A stretch of 56,529 bases of DNA, from positions 1 to 56,529 of the forward strand of contig JAGVLJ010000047.1 of the NCBI GenBank assembly GCA_020049855.1, given 5' to 3'. Shown here piece by piece: positions 25,987 to 35,519 of this stretch; position 1 is the first letter of the stretch, and each line of letters starts with the position of its first letter. Under the pieces are notes generated by a model. That model ran no database searches. It had not been told where the DNA came from and was given only the letters and a program-made list of their open reading frames with translations. The position numbers and the translations under genes are program-made. The DNA is from Bacteroidia bacterium. GTDB lineage: Bacteria > Bacteroidota > Bacteroidia > UKL13-3.

Positions 25987-26848
25987 CGGATTTACTTTTG
26001 TTCGTAATGCCATAAAGTTTGATTATCCTATTGTTGAGGCTATCGAATCCATCTTGCCCGTTTGCAATGAGGTGGTGGTAGCAGTAGGCAACTCGGATGA
26101 CGGCACACTTGACCTTATAAAAAGTATTCTGTCGGATAAAATTCGCATTATTGAAACCAAATGGGACGACAGCCTGCGCGAAGGTGGCCGCGTGCTAGCC
26201 ATTGAAACAAATAAGGCCTTTGATGCCATTAACCCCGCTGCCAACTGGGCTTTCTACATTCAAGGTGACGAATGTTTTCACGAAAATGGAGTAGAGGCAG
26301 TGAAACAAGCCATGATCACGTATAAAGATGATACGCAGGTTGATGGTTTATTATTTAATTACCGACATTTTTACGGCAGTTACGATTTTGTTGGTGACAG
26401 CCGCAAATGGTATCGGAAAGAAATACGCGTTATTAAAAACAACAAGCGTATCCGCTCTTTCCGCGATGCACAGGGTTTCAGAAAAGACGATAACACCAAA
26501 CTGCATGTAAAACCTGTTCAGGCCTTTATTCATCACTACGGCTGGGTTAAACACCCCAAAGACATGATGGCCAAGCAACAAAGTTTTCACCGCATGTGGC
26601 ATGATGATAACTGGGTTGATAAGTATGTGCCGAAAAAGGAATCTTTCGATTACTCCGGTATTGATTCCCTTGTAAAGTTTAACGGAACACACCCTATGGC
26701 AATGCAAGCACGCATTGAACGCATTAACTGGAATCTTGGTTTTGACCCCAGCCGCAAAAAATACAACCTGAAACTTTGGTTGCTTTATATAATAGAAAAA
26801 CTTACCGGATGGCGTATTGGGGAATATAAAAACTACCGCAAAATTTAA
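25976..26848 (+). CDS. GT2-like glycosyltransferase
   Basis: 290 residues. GT-A-like start (FVRNAIKFDYPIVEAIESILPVCNEVVVAVGNSDDGT), an acidic IQGDECFHE motif in the DxD position, and an aromatic, basic C-terminal half (HHYGWVKHPKDMMAKQQSFHRMWHDDNW). No membrane helix is obvious, so cytoplasmic or peripheral. The open frame reaches GTG 25949, but ATG 25976 is better: it follows an AG-rich stretch and gives an 11-base overlap with the ligase-like gene. Last gene of the polysaccharide operon; probably transfers a sugar for the same glycan. Confidence 0.85.
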   Translation: MYVSGFTFVRNAIKFDYPIVEAIESILPVCNEVVVAVGNSDDGTLDLIKSILSDKIRIIETKWDDSLREGGRVLAIETNKAFDAINPAANWAFYIQGDECFHENGVEAVKQAMITYKDDTQVDGLLFNYRHFYGSYDFVGDSRKWYRKEIRVIKNNKRIRSFRDAQGFRKDDNTKLHVKPVQAFIHHYGWVKHPKDMMAKQQSFHRMWHDDNWVDKYVPKKESFDYSGIDSLVKFNGTHPMAMQARIERINWNLGFDPSRKKYNLKLWLLYIIEKLTGWRIGEYKNYRKI

Positions 26849-26854
26849 ACTGAC

Positions 26855-27511
26855 TCAATCATCAAATCCCGGGCGTTTAAACTTCTCACAATCCGGAAAA
26901 GCCTCTAAGATGCTTTTTTTGAGCTTATCAAGTGCGATAAGCATAACCAAAATTAAATTATCAGCAGATGCTGCATAAATGGTTGTCCACGATTCAATGC
27001 TGAATTTTACAGAAAGTAATGCAATTTTAGCCGAACCATTATAATCCGTCTGAAAGCCGGATTCATAATCCAAGTTTTCGCTTAACTCTGAAAGTGCGCG
27101 GCTAAGCTTTACCTGAATAAAATACTGATACCATTTCACCACCCCTACACAATCACTAACCGAGAGTACAGATGCTTTATCCCCATAAAACTCAAAAAAT
27201 TGATTTACCAGCTTTGCGTATATTTCTGCCAACTGAACTAATGGATTCGATTCGGTGAGCAGTTGCTTAATCTCTGTTTCCATTTTATCCTCATCGGTAA
27301 TAGACTCCGCTTTAATTCCATGTTTTTCCATAGCTTCTTTAAGCATCTTGGCGGCTTTGTCCATATTATCTCCAAGTTCATCCCAAAATTCGGTTGAACG
27401 GGTATGAGTAGAATCCTTCGAGGATAGTCCGACCGAACACCTGCTCACAAACTCACAGCGTTCACACCATCGATCGCAATAATTATGAATAAACGGAATA
27501 ATCTGGCTCAT
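26855..27511 (-). CDS. Conserved-looking protein with N-terminal four-cysteine cluster
   Basis: Function not recognised. 218 residues. Residues 12-25 hold Cys12, Cys16, Cys19 and Cys25 (C-x3-C-x2-C-x5-C), a spacing fit for a zinc or iron-sulfur site. The rest (about 40-205) is predicted mostly helical, with acidic and amphipathic segments, and has no signal peptide, so the protein should be cytoplasmic. It overlaps the upstream lipoprotein gene by four bases (ATGA-type) and is third in an operon after the HAD phosphatase. Converges with the GT2 gene, six bases apart. Confidence 0.7.
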   Translation of the reverse strand: MSQIIPFIHNYCDRWCERCEFVSRCSVGLSSKDSTHTRSTEFWDELGDNMDKAAKMLKEAMEKHGIKAESITDEDKMETEIKQLLTESNPLVQLAEIYAKLVNQFFEFYGDKASVLSVSDCVGVVKWYQYFIQVKLSRALSELSENLDYESGFQTDYNGSAKIALLSVKFSIESWTTIYAASADNLILVMLIALDKLKKSILEAFPDCEKFKRPGFDD

Positions 27512-28071
27512 AAGGGAAGCGGGATTAAATTAAAATTTGCCCCAATGAAGCATTTTTTGTTTTTATCAAAAAAAAGTTGCCATGATGTTTCACCTGCATA
27601 AGATAAAAAAATATACTCGGCAGATTCATTTTTAACCACCCCATTTATCTTCATTAAATCTTCTATTTTAGTTTGTGAAGTAATTAAAATGTTATCCAAG
27701 CTAAGTGTCCCGTTGAGCAAAAGAGCATGCCGGGTAGTATCCTCCGGAGGGGCAAGACTAACCCATAGCGCAGCAATGGTATCGTGAGTTGTGGTAATAT
27801 CAATGCCAAGGCTGTCGTACAAATATTTCTTATTAAACGTAGATGTAGAATTCACTTTTCGGTTCCCCGACCCGATTACCGTAAGCAACTTAGCATAGTG
27901 CACCTGCCCTGAAATAATTTGTCCGTTTATTTTAAGACGTTCTTTAGGTAATTCAAAACGAATATCCACACGCTTGGCCACCCCAGCATGCATGCACCCA
28001 TGCCATGAAATAACTGCAAGTAAAAACACTATTGAATAAATGTAACTACTTAATTTCACCATCTTGACCAT
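27508..28071 (-). CDS. Hypothetical exported protein
   Basis: Not recognised. About 187 residues from the ATG at 28071 (ATG 28062 also possible; the open frame begins at a TTG at 28080). N-terminal hydrophobic segment (IYSIVFLLAVISWHGC) ends in a cysteine, perhaps a weak lipobox, so it is either a lipoprotein or secreted. The mature part has alternating strand patterns and ends in TSWQLFFDKNKKCFIGANF. It lies between the HAD phosphatase gene (upstream) and the four-cysteine protein gene, overlapping the latter by four bases. Confidence 0.6.
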   Translation of the reverse strand: MVKMVKLSSYIYSIVFLLAVISWHGCMHAGVAKRVDIRFELPKERLKINGQIISGQVHYAKLLTVIGSGNRKVNSTSTFNKKYLYDSLGIDITTTHDTIAALWVSLAPPEDTTRHALLLNGTLSLDNILITSQTKIEDLMKINGVVKNESAEYIFLSYAGETSWQLFFDKNKKCFIGANFNLIPLPL

Positions 28072-28082
28072 TGAGTTCAAAG

Positions 28083-28739
28083 TTATGCTATTTGAATTAA
28101 ATTTGAGGTAAATTCAGCAAGCGAGTTCAACTTATAATCAGCCAAACTCCAATATAATTCGTTGCGTTTTAATTCTTCCGGAATCACCACGCATTTCATT
28201 CTGGCGGCTTTAGCGGCAATCAGCCCATTCAATGAATCCTCAAACACCAAACAGGCCGATGGGGAAACGCCAAGTTTTGCAGCCGCAGTAATAAATATGC
28301 CAGGATGAGGTTTTCCGTATGGTTCTGTGTCGGCACTCACCAACTCATCAAAGTACTGTCTTAAGGCCAATTTATTCACCACTGTTTCAATTAAACTCAT
28401 TGCACTTGATGAAGCAATAGCTATACTTAGGCCTGCTTGCTTGCACTGTGTTAAACTTTCGTATACCCCAGGCATCTGATCGGCATGATTGCTTATTAAC
28501 TCTTTCACACTGGAGAGTACCTCTGCTTCGGTTTTAATAAAATCGGGATTAGGCCACGGTTTATAGCTGTACCAATGTGCAACCACTTCACTTAACCTAA
28601 ATCCCATTACCTGCCTCAATAATTCATCGGTGAGATTTAACCCTAGTTGCCCAAAAACTTTTTTCTCTGCCATTTTCCAGTATGGCTCTGAATCAATTAA
28701 TAATCCATCCATATCAAATATGGCTGCTTGTATTTTCAT
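28083..28739 (-). CDS. HAD-superfamily hexitol/sugar phosphatase (HxpB-like)
   Basis: 218 residues. HAD subfamily I phosphatase: nucleophile motif DMDGLLIDSEP (first Asp nucleophile, second Asp acid/base), motif II IASSSA, motif III lysine in YGKPHP, motif IV VFEDSLNG. Cap domain helical between about 20 and 85. Similar to 2-deoxyglucose-6-phosphate/hexitol phosphatases. I place the start at the ATG at 28739; the open frame runs nine codons further to 28766, but that segment contains the -7 box four bases upstream of the ATG. First gene of an operon with the exported protein and four-cysteine protein. Confidence 0.9.
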   Translation of the reverse strand: MKIQAAIFDMDGLLIDSEPYWKMAEKKVFGQLGLNLTDELLRQVMGFRLSEVVAHWYSYKPWPNPDFIKTEAEVLSSVKELISNHADQMPGVYESLTQCKQAGLSIAIASSSAMSLIETVVNKLALRQYFDELVSADTEPYGKPHPGIFITAAAKLGVSPSACLVFEDSLNGLIAAKAARMKCVVIPEELKRNELYWSLADYKLNSLAEFTSNLIQIA

Positions 28740-28743
28740 AAGG

Positions 28744-28774
28744 CAAATATCAGCTTCCCGCAGCAAGCGTCAAA
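28744..28774 (-). promoter_or_regulatory. Promoter of the HAD phosphatase operon
   Basis: Minus strand TTTG (28774-28771), 19-base spacer, GATATTTG (28751-28744), then CCTT and ATG. Full -33/-7 arrangement with only four bases to the start codon, the best supported leaderless candidate here. Confidence 0.55.
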
Positions 28775-29336
28775 TCACTTGTTTCGTTTTCTTAAGCACC
28801 GTTTATGAATCAAGGTTATAGAATTTTAAAAAACTAAACAGTTCACTTCCCCGCGTATGGCACTTATACTTCAAGCTATTCTTTTTAAAGTTGCTCGGTT
28901 ATTTTTTGTAAGACTCCAAATCTAATACCGCTACTCGTTAAGTAAAGTAAACGGAATGTGAGTTAACGTAACCTAATGCCTGCGGCAATATCTTTAAACG
29001 AAGTGGAATTTAATAAACAAGAAGTACAAAAGTGGATTGTGGCAAATTAAAAGTAACCGCCAGAAAAAATAGCTTACAAGCGATACCCGGCCAAAATAGC
29101 CTTACCGCCACCAATGGAGGAGTGATACCTCGAAGCAAGCCAATTAACAAATAACCCAACCTCTATCTTCACATAGAAAAACAACCCTAACCCCTGGCCG
29201 TTCCAGCAAGTGAGTACTGTTTAGCTTTCTGTACAATCTTAAATAAAATATCAGCTTATCCTGACTTTCTTTCCAAAAAAATGTAACTTGCTCAGTGAAA
29301 AAAAGGCGGGTTTGCCTTTAGAATTAGTACAAACAC
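28775..29336. other. Intergenic stretch with a possible decayed reading frame
   Basis: About 560 bases between the HAD promoter and the formate dehydrogenase genes, without a supported gene. One frame on the plus strand starts at ATG 28976 and encodes 24 residues (MPAAISLNEVEFNKQEV and so on), stops at 29048, and then stays coding-like through further stops (29054, 29123) to about 29176, with PPEKIAYKRYPAKIALPPP. This looks more like a gene relic than random sequence, but I recognise no family. Confidence 0.3.
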
Positions 29337-30989
29337 ATGTCAAAGAACATCAGTGATCTCACAGGTAAAAAAGGATTAGAACAGAATCTGTTTGAACAAA
29401 TTGGCCGTCTGGCTGCCAAAAACGGAACACCCACGATAGATGAAATGGAAAAGTTGGCCGAGGATTTCTTAGTAGGGAAAGCCAATGTGTATGGTAGTGC
29501 ATCCTTTTACGATTTTACCCGCAAGGAAAACCAAGGTAAAAAGGTTTATGTGTGCAATGGCAGTTCCTGCCTCACAGCCGGAACACAGAATGCCGTTACC
29601 GAAAAACTGAGCAAACACTTTAAAGCCGAAGAAATAGGCCACATGTGTTGTCTGGGTCGCTGCCATGAGAACAGTTCCTTTCACTTAGACGGAAAAAATT
29701 ACTCGGGGAATGCCATTGAATCCATTACCGATATTAAAGCCGCTAAAACGAAACCTACAGATACTTATCATATAGCTGCTATCGGAACTCAGGTACTCAC
29801 CGAAAATTTTCCCGGCATCCCAACTTTCTATAAGATTTTAGAAACTGCCCTGCGGCAAACACCCGAAGCCCTGCTGGCTGAATTAAAAACCTCAGGCTTA
29901 CGCGGACGGGGTGGTGCAGGTTTCCCTATGTCATTTAAATTGGAAAGCTGCAAAAATACTCCGGGTAAAACCAAATTTGTGGTGTGCAATGCCGATGAAG
30001 GTGACCCGGGTGCATACAGCGACAGATACTTACTGGAACAACGCCCACATGCCGTGTTGCTGGGTATGATCATCACAGGATACATCATTGGTGCTACACA
30101 TGGGGTTTTATATATTCGTGGAGAATACCCCGAGAGCGTTGAAATTATTGAGGAAGAAATTAAAAAATTATACGAATCCGGATACCTCGGAGAAAATATT
30201 CTGAACAGCAAATTCTCTTTTGACTTTAAAGTGATAAAAGCGCAGGGTGCTTATATCTGCGGAGAAGAAACGGCTTTACTTTCTTCGATTGAAGGACAAC
30301 GTCCCGAAGTGCGCGTGCGGCCACCCTACCCTGCTCAACAAGGTTTATTTAACAAGCCTACCGTAGTAAACAACGTAGAAACACTGGCCTGTGTTCCCTG
30401 GATTCTGCGTGAGGGCGGAGCCAAATTCGCAGCCATTGGGCGTGGTAAATCTACAGGAACAAAACTTATTTCATTGGATGGTTTCTTCAACCGTCCAGGT
30501 ATTTACGAGGCCGATATGGGTACACCGCTTTCAGTAGTGGTGAATGAGTTGGGACAGGGATTCAAATCAAAAGTAAAGGCCCTGCACATTGGCGGCCCGC
30601 TGGGCGGGCTGGTTCCGGTAGATAAAATTAAAGACCTTACGGTAGACTTTGAAAGTTTTAACCAGAACGGATTTTTACTGGGACACGCTTCGGTAGTATG
30701 TTTACCCGAAAACTATCCGATGATTGATTATATAGAACATCTATTTGAATTCACAGCTCACGAAAGTTGTGGCAAATGTTTTCCGTGCCGATTAGGATCA
30801 ACCCGAGGTGCCGAGCTCATTCATAAAGCCCGTACCAGTGATTACAAAATGGACAAAACACTCCTAACAGATTTAATTGAAACCATGGAGATCGGTTCCC
30901 TATGTGCCTTAGGTGGTGGTGTGCCGCTACCTATAAAAAACGCATTGAAATATTTTGATAATGAATTGACACCTTACTTTAAGAGATAG
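29337..30989 (+). CDS. NuoE-NuoF-like fused diaphorase subunit of NAD-dependent formate dehydrogenase
   Basis: 550 residues. N-terminal NuoE-like part (1 to about 130): helical lead, VYGSASFY, and a [2Fe-2S] site C73-x4-C78 and C105-x3-C109. Then a NuoF-like domain: GLRGRGGAGFP (NADH/FMN), CNADEGDPGAYSDR, GAYICGEETALLSSIEG, and the [4Fe-4S] motif SCGKCFPCR with SLCALGG. It takes electrons from the catalytic subunit and reduces NAD+ (or runs in reverse). Usually FdsG and FdsB are separate; here they are one chain. 55 bases upstream of the alpha-subunit gene, same operon. Soluble, cytoplasmic. Confidence 0.93.
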   Translation: MSKNISDLTGKKGLEQNLFEQIGRLAAKNGTPTIDEMEKLAEDFLVGKANVYGSASFYDFTRKENQGKKVYVCNGSSCLTAGTQNAVTEKLSKHFKAEEIGHMCCLGRCHENSSFHLDGKNYSGNAIESITDIKAAKTKPTDTYHIAAIGTQVLTENFPGIPTFYKILETALRQTPEALLAELKTSGLRGRGGAGFPMSFKLESCKNTPGKTKFVVCNADEGDPGAYSDRYLLEQRPHAVLLGMIITGYIIGATHGVLYIRGEYPESVEIIEEEIKKLYESGYLGENILNSKFSFDFKVIKAQGAYICGEETALLSSIEGQRPEVRVRPPYPAQQGLFNKPTVVNNVETLACVPWILREGGAKFAAIGRGKSTGTKLISLDGFFNRPGIYEADMGTPLSVVVNELGQGFKSKVKALHIGGPLGGLVPVDKIKDLTVDFESFNQNGFLLGHASVVCLPENYPMIDYIEHLFEFTAHESCGKCFPCRLGSTRGAELIHKARTSDYKMDKTLLTDLIETMEIGSLCALGGGVPLPIKNALKYFDNELTPYFKR

Positions 30990-31044
30990 CCGCTAAGTTC
31001 GCTTATTTGCGCTAAGTTTAATATCAGCGGTAAAAAAAGAAAAT

Positions 31045-33855
31045 ATGACACACGTAAAAGAAAAAGACATCACCGCCAGAAAAACACCTGACACGGCCAA
31101 CACATTATCCGGCAACGCGGCAACAGATGTAAAGGTGGCCTATATTGATAATAAAGCTTACGAGGTAAAAGACGGAGAAACCATCCTCTCCTTTATACGC
31201 AGGCATTTAGGGCATGATTTGGTACCCACCCTGTGCGATGCACCCAACCTCGAACCGTTTGGATCCTGCCGTGTGTGCAGTGTGGATGTAGCACTCACCG
31301 AAAACGGCAATGTTAAAACACAGGCCAGTTGCCATACCCCGGTTATGGCTAACTCGTATATTTACCCCTCAAGCGAGCGTATCCAAAAACTGAGAAAAAA
31401 CATCATTGAATTAGTACTAACCGATCACCCGCTTGATTGCCTCACCTGCGAAGTAAACAACAATTGCGAACTGCAAACCGTAGCCGCCAAAGTAGGGATC
31501 CGAAAGGTGCGTTATCCCGAAGGAAAAAATCACCTCGACCGCAAAAAAGATATGAGTCATCCTTACATGACTTCCGATTTCAGCAAATGCATCAATTGTT
31601 TCCGTTGCGTACGTGCCTGCGATGAAGTACAGGGGCAATTTGTATTAAGCATGGCCGGACGAGGTTTTGAAAGTCATATCATCAAAAGTTCGGAAGTATC
31701 TTTTAAAGAAAGTGATTGTGTAAGTTGTGGTGCCTGTGCACAAGCCTGCCCTACTTCAGCCATTAGCGATGTATTCGAATCAAAATCCGTTGCCAATGTA
31801 GAGAAAACACGTACCGTGTGTACCTATTGCGGAGTAGGATGTAATCTGGAAGTTGCCACCATAGGCGGAAAAATAAAATCCATACAGGCACCGTATGATG
31901 CCGAAGTAAACGGAGGACATACCTGTTTGAAAGGACGCTATGCCTTCGGCTTTTACAATCATCAGGACAGGTTAAAAACACCTTTGGTGCGCAAAAACGG
32001 AGAATTGGTTCCTGCCACTTGGAATGAAGCATATGACTATATCGAAAAAGAACTTAAGCGCATCAAATCCGATTTCGGACCAGATTACATAGCCGGTATT
32101 TCATCAGCCCGTTGTACTAACGAAGAAAATTATTTGATGCAGAAATTTATCCGTGCCGTAATTGGTACAAATAATATTGATGCCTGCGCCCGCGTGTGCC
32201 ACTCGCCTACTGCTTTGGGTATGCAACGCACCTTTGGAACAGGTGCTGCCACCAACTCCATCATTGATTTAAAGTACACCGATTGCATAATGGTAATTGG
32301 TGCCAACCCAACTGACGGGCATCCCGTAACAGGTGCCAAGTTGAAACAGTTTGCCATGAAAGACAAGCCGAGCATTGTGATTGACCCGCGCAGAACCGAG
32401 CTGGCGAAATACGCCACAGTGCATTTGCAGTTGCGCCCGGGTACCAATGTAGCCTTACTAAACATGATGTTGTACTATATCATTAAAGAAGGATTGGAAG
32501 ACAAACAGTTTATTGAATCGCGTACTGAAGGATATGAAGATTTTAAAAATGAAATTTTAAAATTGAATATTGATGAGATGGAGCGCGTAACCGGGGTAAA
32601 CCGCGAACTGGTACGCAAAGCAGCTATCATCTATGCCTCGGCCAATAATGCCATGTCGTTCCACGGATTGGGTGTTACCGAGCATTCGCAGGGAACCTTT
32701 ACTGTGATGCTCATTGCCGACCTGGCTATGATAACCGGAAATATCGGCAGACGCGGTGTGGGTGTAAATCCGTTGCGCGGACAAAACAACGTGCAGGGAA
32801 CAGCCGACATGGGCTGCCAGCCTCATCAGGGTGCTGGATACTTAGATGTAACCAACCCTGAATACCATAAAAAATATGAAGCGTTTTACCACGCCAAATT
32901 GCCCAATTACGCAGGTTATAAAATCCCACAAATGTATGATGCCGCGTTGAACGGAAAGCTAAAGGCTTTGTGGCTGATGGGCGAAGACAACGTGCAAACA
33001 GACCCGAATACAAATCACGTAAGGGCTGCACTTGAACAACTGGATTTGCTGGTGGTTCAGGAAATTTTTATGACCGAAACAGCCAAAATGGCTCATGTGG
33101 TATTGCCTGCCTCTTCCTTTCTGGAAAAGAGCGGAACCTTTACCAATGGGGAGCGTAGGATACAACGCGTAAATGCCGTGGTAAAGCCTATTGAAGGTAC
33201 CAAACCCGATGGACAGATTGTAGCTGATATCATGAACCGCATGGGATACAAACAGACCGATTATGACCCGAAAACATTGCTGGAAGAAATCTCCCAGATC
33301 GTTCCCTTCTTTGCCGGAGTGAAATGGGATGAACTGGGCGATAACGGCAAACAATGGCCGGTGTTACCTGATGGCAGCGATACAGAAATTTTACATACCG
33401 AAACGTTTAAACGCGGCAAAGGCAAATTTGCATACAACGACTGGAGAGAAAGCGAAGAATTGGTGACCAACGGAAGAGAATTCCCGTACATCCTAACCAC
33501 CAACAGGGAACTGGAGCATTACAATGCCGGCACCATGACCCGCAGAACAGGCAACAACGAAATTCTCACAGAAGATGTACTAATGATAAACCCTGAAGAT
33601 GCCAAAACGCATGCAATAAAAAATGGCGAAATGGTATGTGTAATCAGTGCTCGTGGTAAAATAGATGTAAAAGCTAAAGTTACCGATGAAGTGTTGCCTG
33701 GCATCCTCTCTTCTACCTTCCATTTTCCGGAGATAAAAATGAACGACCTTACCAGCAGCATTGCCGACAGCGAAGCCCTCTGCCCCGAATACAAAGTGGT
33801 AGCGGTGAATATTAGAAAAAGTAAGGGAAAGTATAAGACAGGAAAAACCTCCTGA
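31045..33855 (+). CDS. Formate dehydrogenase alpha subunit, molybdenum/tungsten-bis-MGD, Cys type
   Basis: 936 residues. NuoG-like N-terminus: [2Fe-2S] with Cys64, 75, 78, 96; His-Cys [4Fe-4S] with His128, Cys132, 135, 141; two ferredoxin clusters (Cys182/185/188/192 and 225/228/231/235). Catalytic part from about 255: [4Fe-4S] Cys259/262/266/294, then CARVCHSPT, where Cys385-His386 sits in the place of selenocysteine-His of FdhF. Cofactor motifs GANPTDGHPVTGAK and PLRGQNNVQG follow. It oxidises formate to CO2 (or the reverse). No fdhD or maturation gene is in the window. The stop codon abuts an IS remnant. Slightly higher GC in third positions than neighbours by eye. Confidence 0.94.
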   Translation: MTHVKEKDITARKTPDTANTLSGNAATDVKVAYIDNKAYEVKDGETILSFIRRHLGHDLVPTLCDAPNLEPFGSCRVCSVDVALTENGNVKTQASCHTPVMANSYIYPSSERIQKLRKNIIELVLTDHPLDCLTCEVNNNCELQTVAAKVGIRKVRYPEGKNHLDRKKDMSHPYMTSDFSKCINCFRCVRACDEVQGQFVLSMAGRGFESHIIKSSEVSFKESDCVSCGACAQACPTSAISDVFESKSVANVEKTRTVCTYCGVGCNLEVATIGGKIKSIQAPYDAEVNGGHTCLKGRYAFGFYNHQDRLKTPLVRKNGELVPATWNEAYDYIEKELKRIKSDFGPDYIAGISSARCTNEENYLMQKFIRAVIGTNNIDACARVCHSPTALGMQRTFGTGAATNSIIDLKYTDCIMVIGANPTDGHPVTGAKLKQFAMKDKPSIVIDPRRTELAKYATVHLQLRPGTNVALLNMMLYYIIKEGLEDKQFIESRTEGYEDFKNEILKLNIDEMERVTGVNRELVRKAAIIYASANNAMSFHGLGVTEHSQGTFTVMLIADLAMITGNIGRRGVGVNPLRGQNNVQGTADMGCQPHQGAGYLDVTNPEYHKKYEAFYHAKLPNYAGYKIPQMYDAALNGKLKALWLMGEDNVQTDPNTNHVRAALEQLDLLVVQEIFMTETAKMAHVVLPASSFLEKSGTFTNGERRIQRVNAVVKPIEGTKPDGQIVADIMNRMGYKQTDYDPKTLLEEISQIVPFFAGVKWDELGDNGKQWPVLPDGSDTEILHTETFKRGKGKFAYNDWRESEELVTNGREFPYILTTNRELEHYNAGTMTRRTGNNEILTEDVLMINPEDAKTHAIKNGEMVCVISARGKIDVKAKVTDEVLPGILSSTFHFPEIKMNDLTSSIADSEALCPEYKVVAVNIRKSKGKYKTGKTS

Positions 33856-33857
33856 GT

Positions 33858-34208
33858 TGCAAATTCAAGAAAGCAGAGGGCGATGCGGAAAACAGAATCA
33901 AAGAATTAAAATGTGATTTTGGATTCGACAGCTTTAATCTGAAAGATTTTTATGCCACACAAGCAGGTTTCACTTTTGTGATGATTGCCTACAACCTAAT
34001 GTCTATTTTCAGCATGTTTGAGTTACAATAAAAAGCACAGCCAACACTTACCACCCTTCGGACTATCGAACCATATTTTACCGAAGCAAAAGGGCATTTA
34101 GTACTCAACATTGCCCTACACAAAAAGCGAAGACATTTGGTCAATGGACTGTTGGATTATGACATAAATTTCCACATCCAATTTGCTAATGCGTACTACT
34201 GCAAAGAA
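33858..34208 (+). pseudogene. Decayed C-terminal fragment of an IS1380-like transposase
   Basis: In the frame from 33858 the translation reads GDAENRIKELKCDFGFDSFN, then LKDFYATQAGFTFVMIAYNLMSIF, matching the conserved C-terminal DDE-region signature of IS1380-family transposases (AENRIKELK, YATEA, AYNLMS). A TAA at 34029-34031 interrupts it, after which the same frame continues with TLRTIEPYFTEAKGHLVLNIALHKKRRHLVNGL, again typical of the family end. The N-terminal two-thirds is missing. The fragment begins two bases after the formate dehydrogenase stop. Right end is approximate; I see no terminal repeat. Bases 34209-34283 hold nothing else. Confidence 0.8.
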
Positions 34209-34283
34209 TGTAACAGCCTAAATAAAAGAAACAGAATTCTGAAAATAATACCTTATACAGACAGGCTCTGTCGCAAGAAAATT

Positions 34284-35519
34284 TTACCCCAGCTCATGCC
34301 CCATTTTCACCTTTTTAGTTTCAAGGTATAGGTGGTTATGTTTATTAGATTCAATGCGTATGCTTACGTTTTCTACAATCTCCAATCCGTAGCCTATCAA
34401 TCCGGCCCGTTTGGTAGGGTTGTTTGTCATGAGTTTCATTTTACTCACACCTAAATCGCGAAGTATTTGTGCCCCTACTCCATAATCACGTTCATCCATT
34501 TTAAAGCCCAATTCTAAATTAGCTTCTACCGTGTCTAAGCCTTGCTCCTGTAATTTATAAGCTTTAAGTTTATTGAGCAGGCCAATGCCCCTTCCTTCCT
34601 GATTAATATATAGCAATATACCTTTCCCAGCTTCATCAATCATGTGCATGGCCCGGTTTAGCTGCTCTCCGCAATCGCAGCGCATGGAGTGAAAAATATC
34701 GCCCGTTACACATGAGGAGTGTACTCGTACCAAAATAGGCTCCTCTTTTTCCCATGCTCCTTTTACCAATGCCAAGTGTTCTTCTCCGGTATCTTTTTGC
34801 CTGTAGGCATATAAATCAAAATCTCCGTGACGGGTTGGCATACGTACTGTAATTTCCCGTTGAATAAGGGTTTCGTTTTTAAGACGGTATTCAATAAGAT
34901 CTTTAATGGAAACAATTTTTAAATCGAAACGTTTGGCTATAAGCATCAAGTTGGGTAAACGTGCCATACTGCCATCCTCGTTCATTATTTCAACAATACA
35001 ACCTGCCGGTTCAAATCCGGCCAAACGGGCAAAGTCAATGGCAGCTTCAGTATGTCCGGCTCTTCGCAGCACCCCTTCTTTACGCGCTTTTAACGGAAAA
35101 ATATGGCCGGGCTTCCCCAATTCTTCGGGTTTGGTTGCAGGGTCAATTAATGCCTTCACTGTTTTAGATCGGTCGCTGGCACTAATGCCCGTTGTACAAC
35201 CTTTGCCAAGTAAATCAACCGACACGGTGAATGGAGTGGCATGAGTAGCCGTATTGTCGGTAACGGTTACCATCAAATCAAGTCCCAGTTCCTCGCAGCG
35301 GCTTTCAATAAGCGGGGCACAAATCAATCCACGACCGTGAGTGGCCATAAAGTTGATGATTTCGGGGGTTACGTTGCGGGCAGCGGTTAAAAAATCGCCT
35401 TCGTTTTCGCGATCTTCATCATCTACTACAATGATTAGTTTACCGTTTTTAATATCTTTAATTGCCGATTCAATAGTATCCAGCTTTATGGGATTATCGT
35501 TGGGTTGGTGTCCAGACAT
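34284..35519 (-). CDS. ribBA: Bifunctional DHBP synthase / GTP cyclohydrolase II
   Basis: 411 residues, first two enzymes of riboflavin synthesis fused. RibB domain (about 12-210): [42 protein letters not shown]. RibA domain (about 215-405): zinc motif [15 protein letters not shown] (C-x10-C-x-C), then [17 protein letters not shown] and [10 protein letters not shown]. All key residues present in both halves. Its start lies 26 bases inside the upstream GT2 gene, so it is expressed as the last gene of the LptF-GT4-GT2-ribBA operon unless an internal promoter exists. No FMN riboswitch is seen upstream. Confidence 0.97.
   Translation of the reverse strand: MSGHQPNDNPIKLDTIESAIKDIKNGKLIIVVDDEDRENEGDFLTAARNVTPEIINFMATHGRGLICAPLIESRCEELGLDLMVTVTDNTATHATPFTVSVDLLGKGCTTGISASDRSKTVKALIDPATKPEELGKPGHIFPLKARKEGVLRRAGHTEAAIDFARLAGFEPAGCIVEIMNEDGSMARLPNLMLIAKRFDLKIVSIKDLIEYRLKNETLIQREITVRMPTRHGDFDLYAYRQKDTGEEHLALVKGAWEKEEPILVRVHSSCVTGDIFHSMRCDCGEQLNRAMHMIDEAGKGILLYINQEGRGIGLLNKLKAYKLQEQGLDTVEANLELGFKMDERDYGVGAQILRDLGVSKMKLMTNNPTKRAGLIGYGLEIVENVSIRIESNKHNHLYLETKKVKMGHELG

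Noticed and set aside
34984-35030. tRNA-like GGTTCAAATCC stretch
   Set aside because: It lies inside the ribBA coding frame and lacks the arms of a tRNA.
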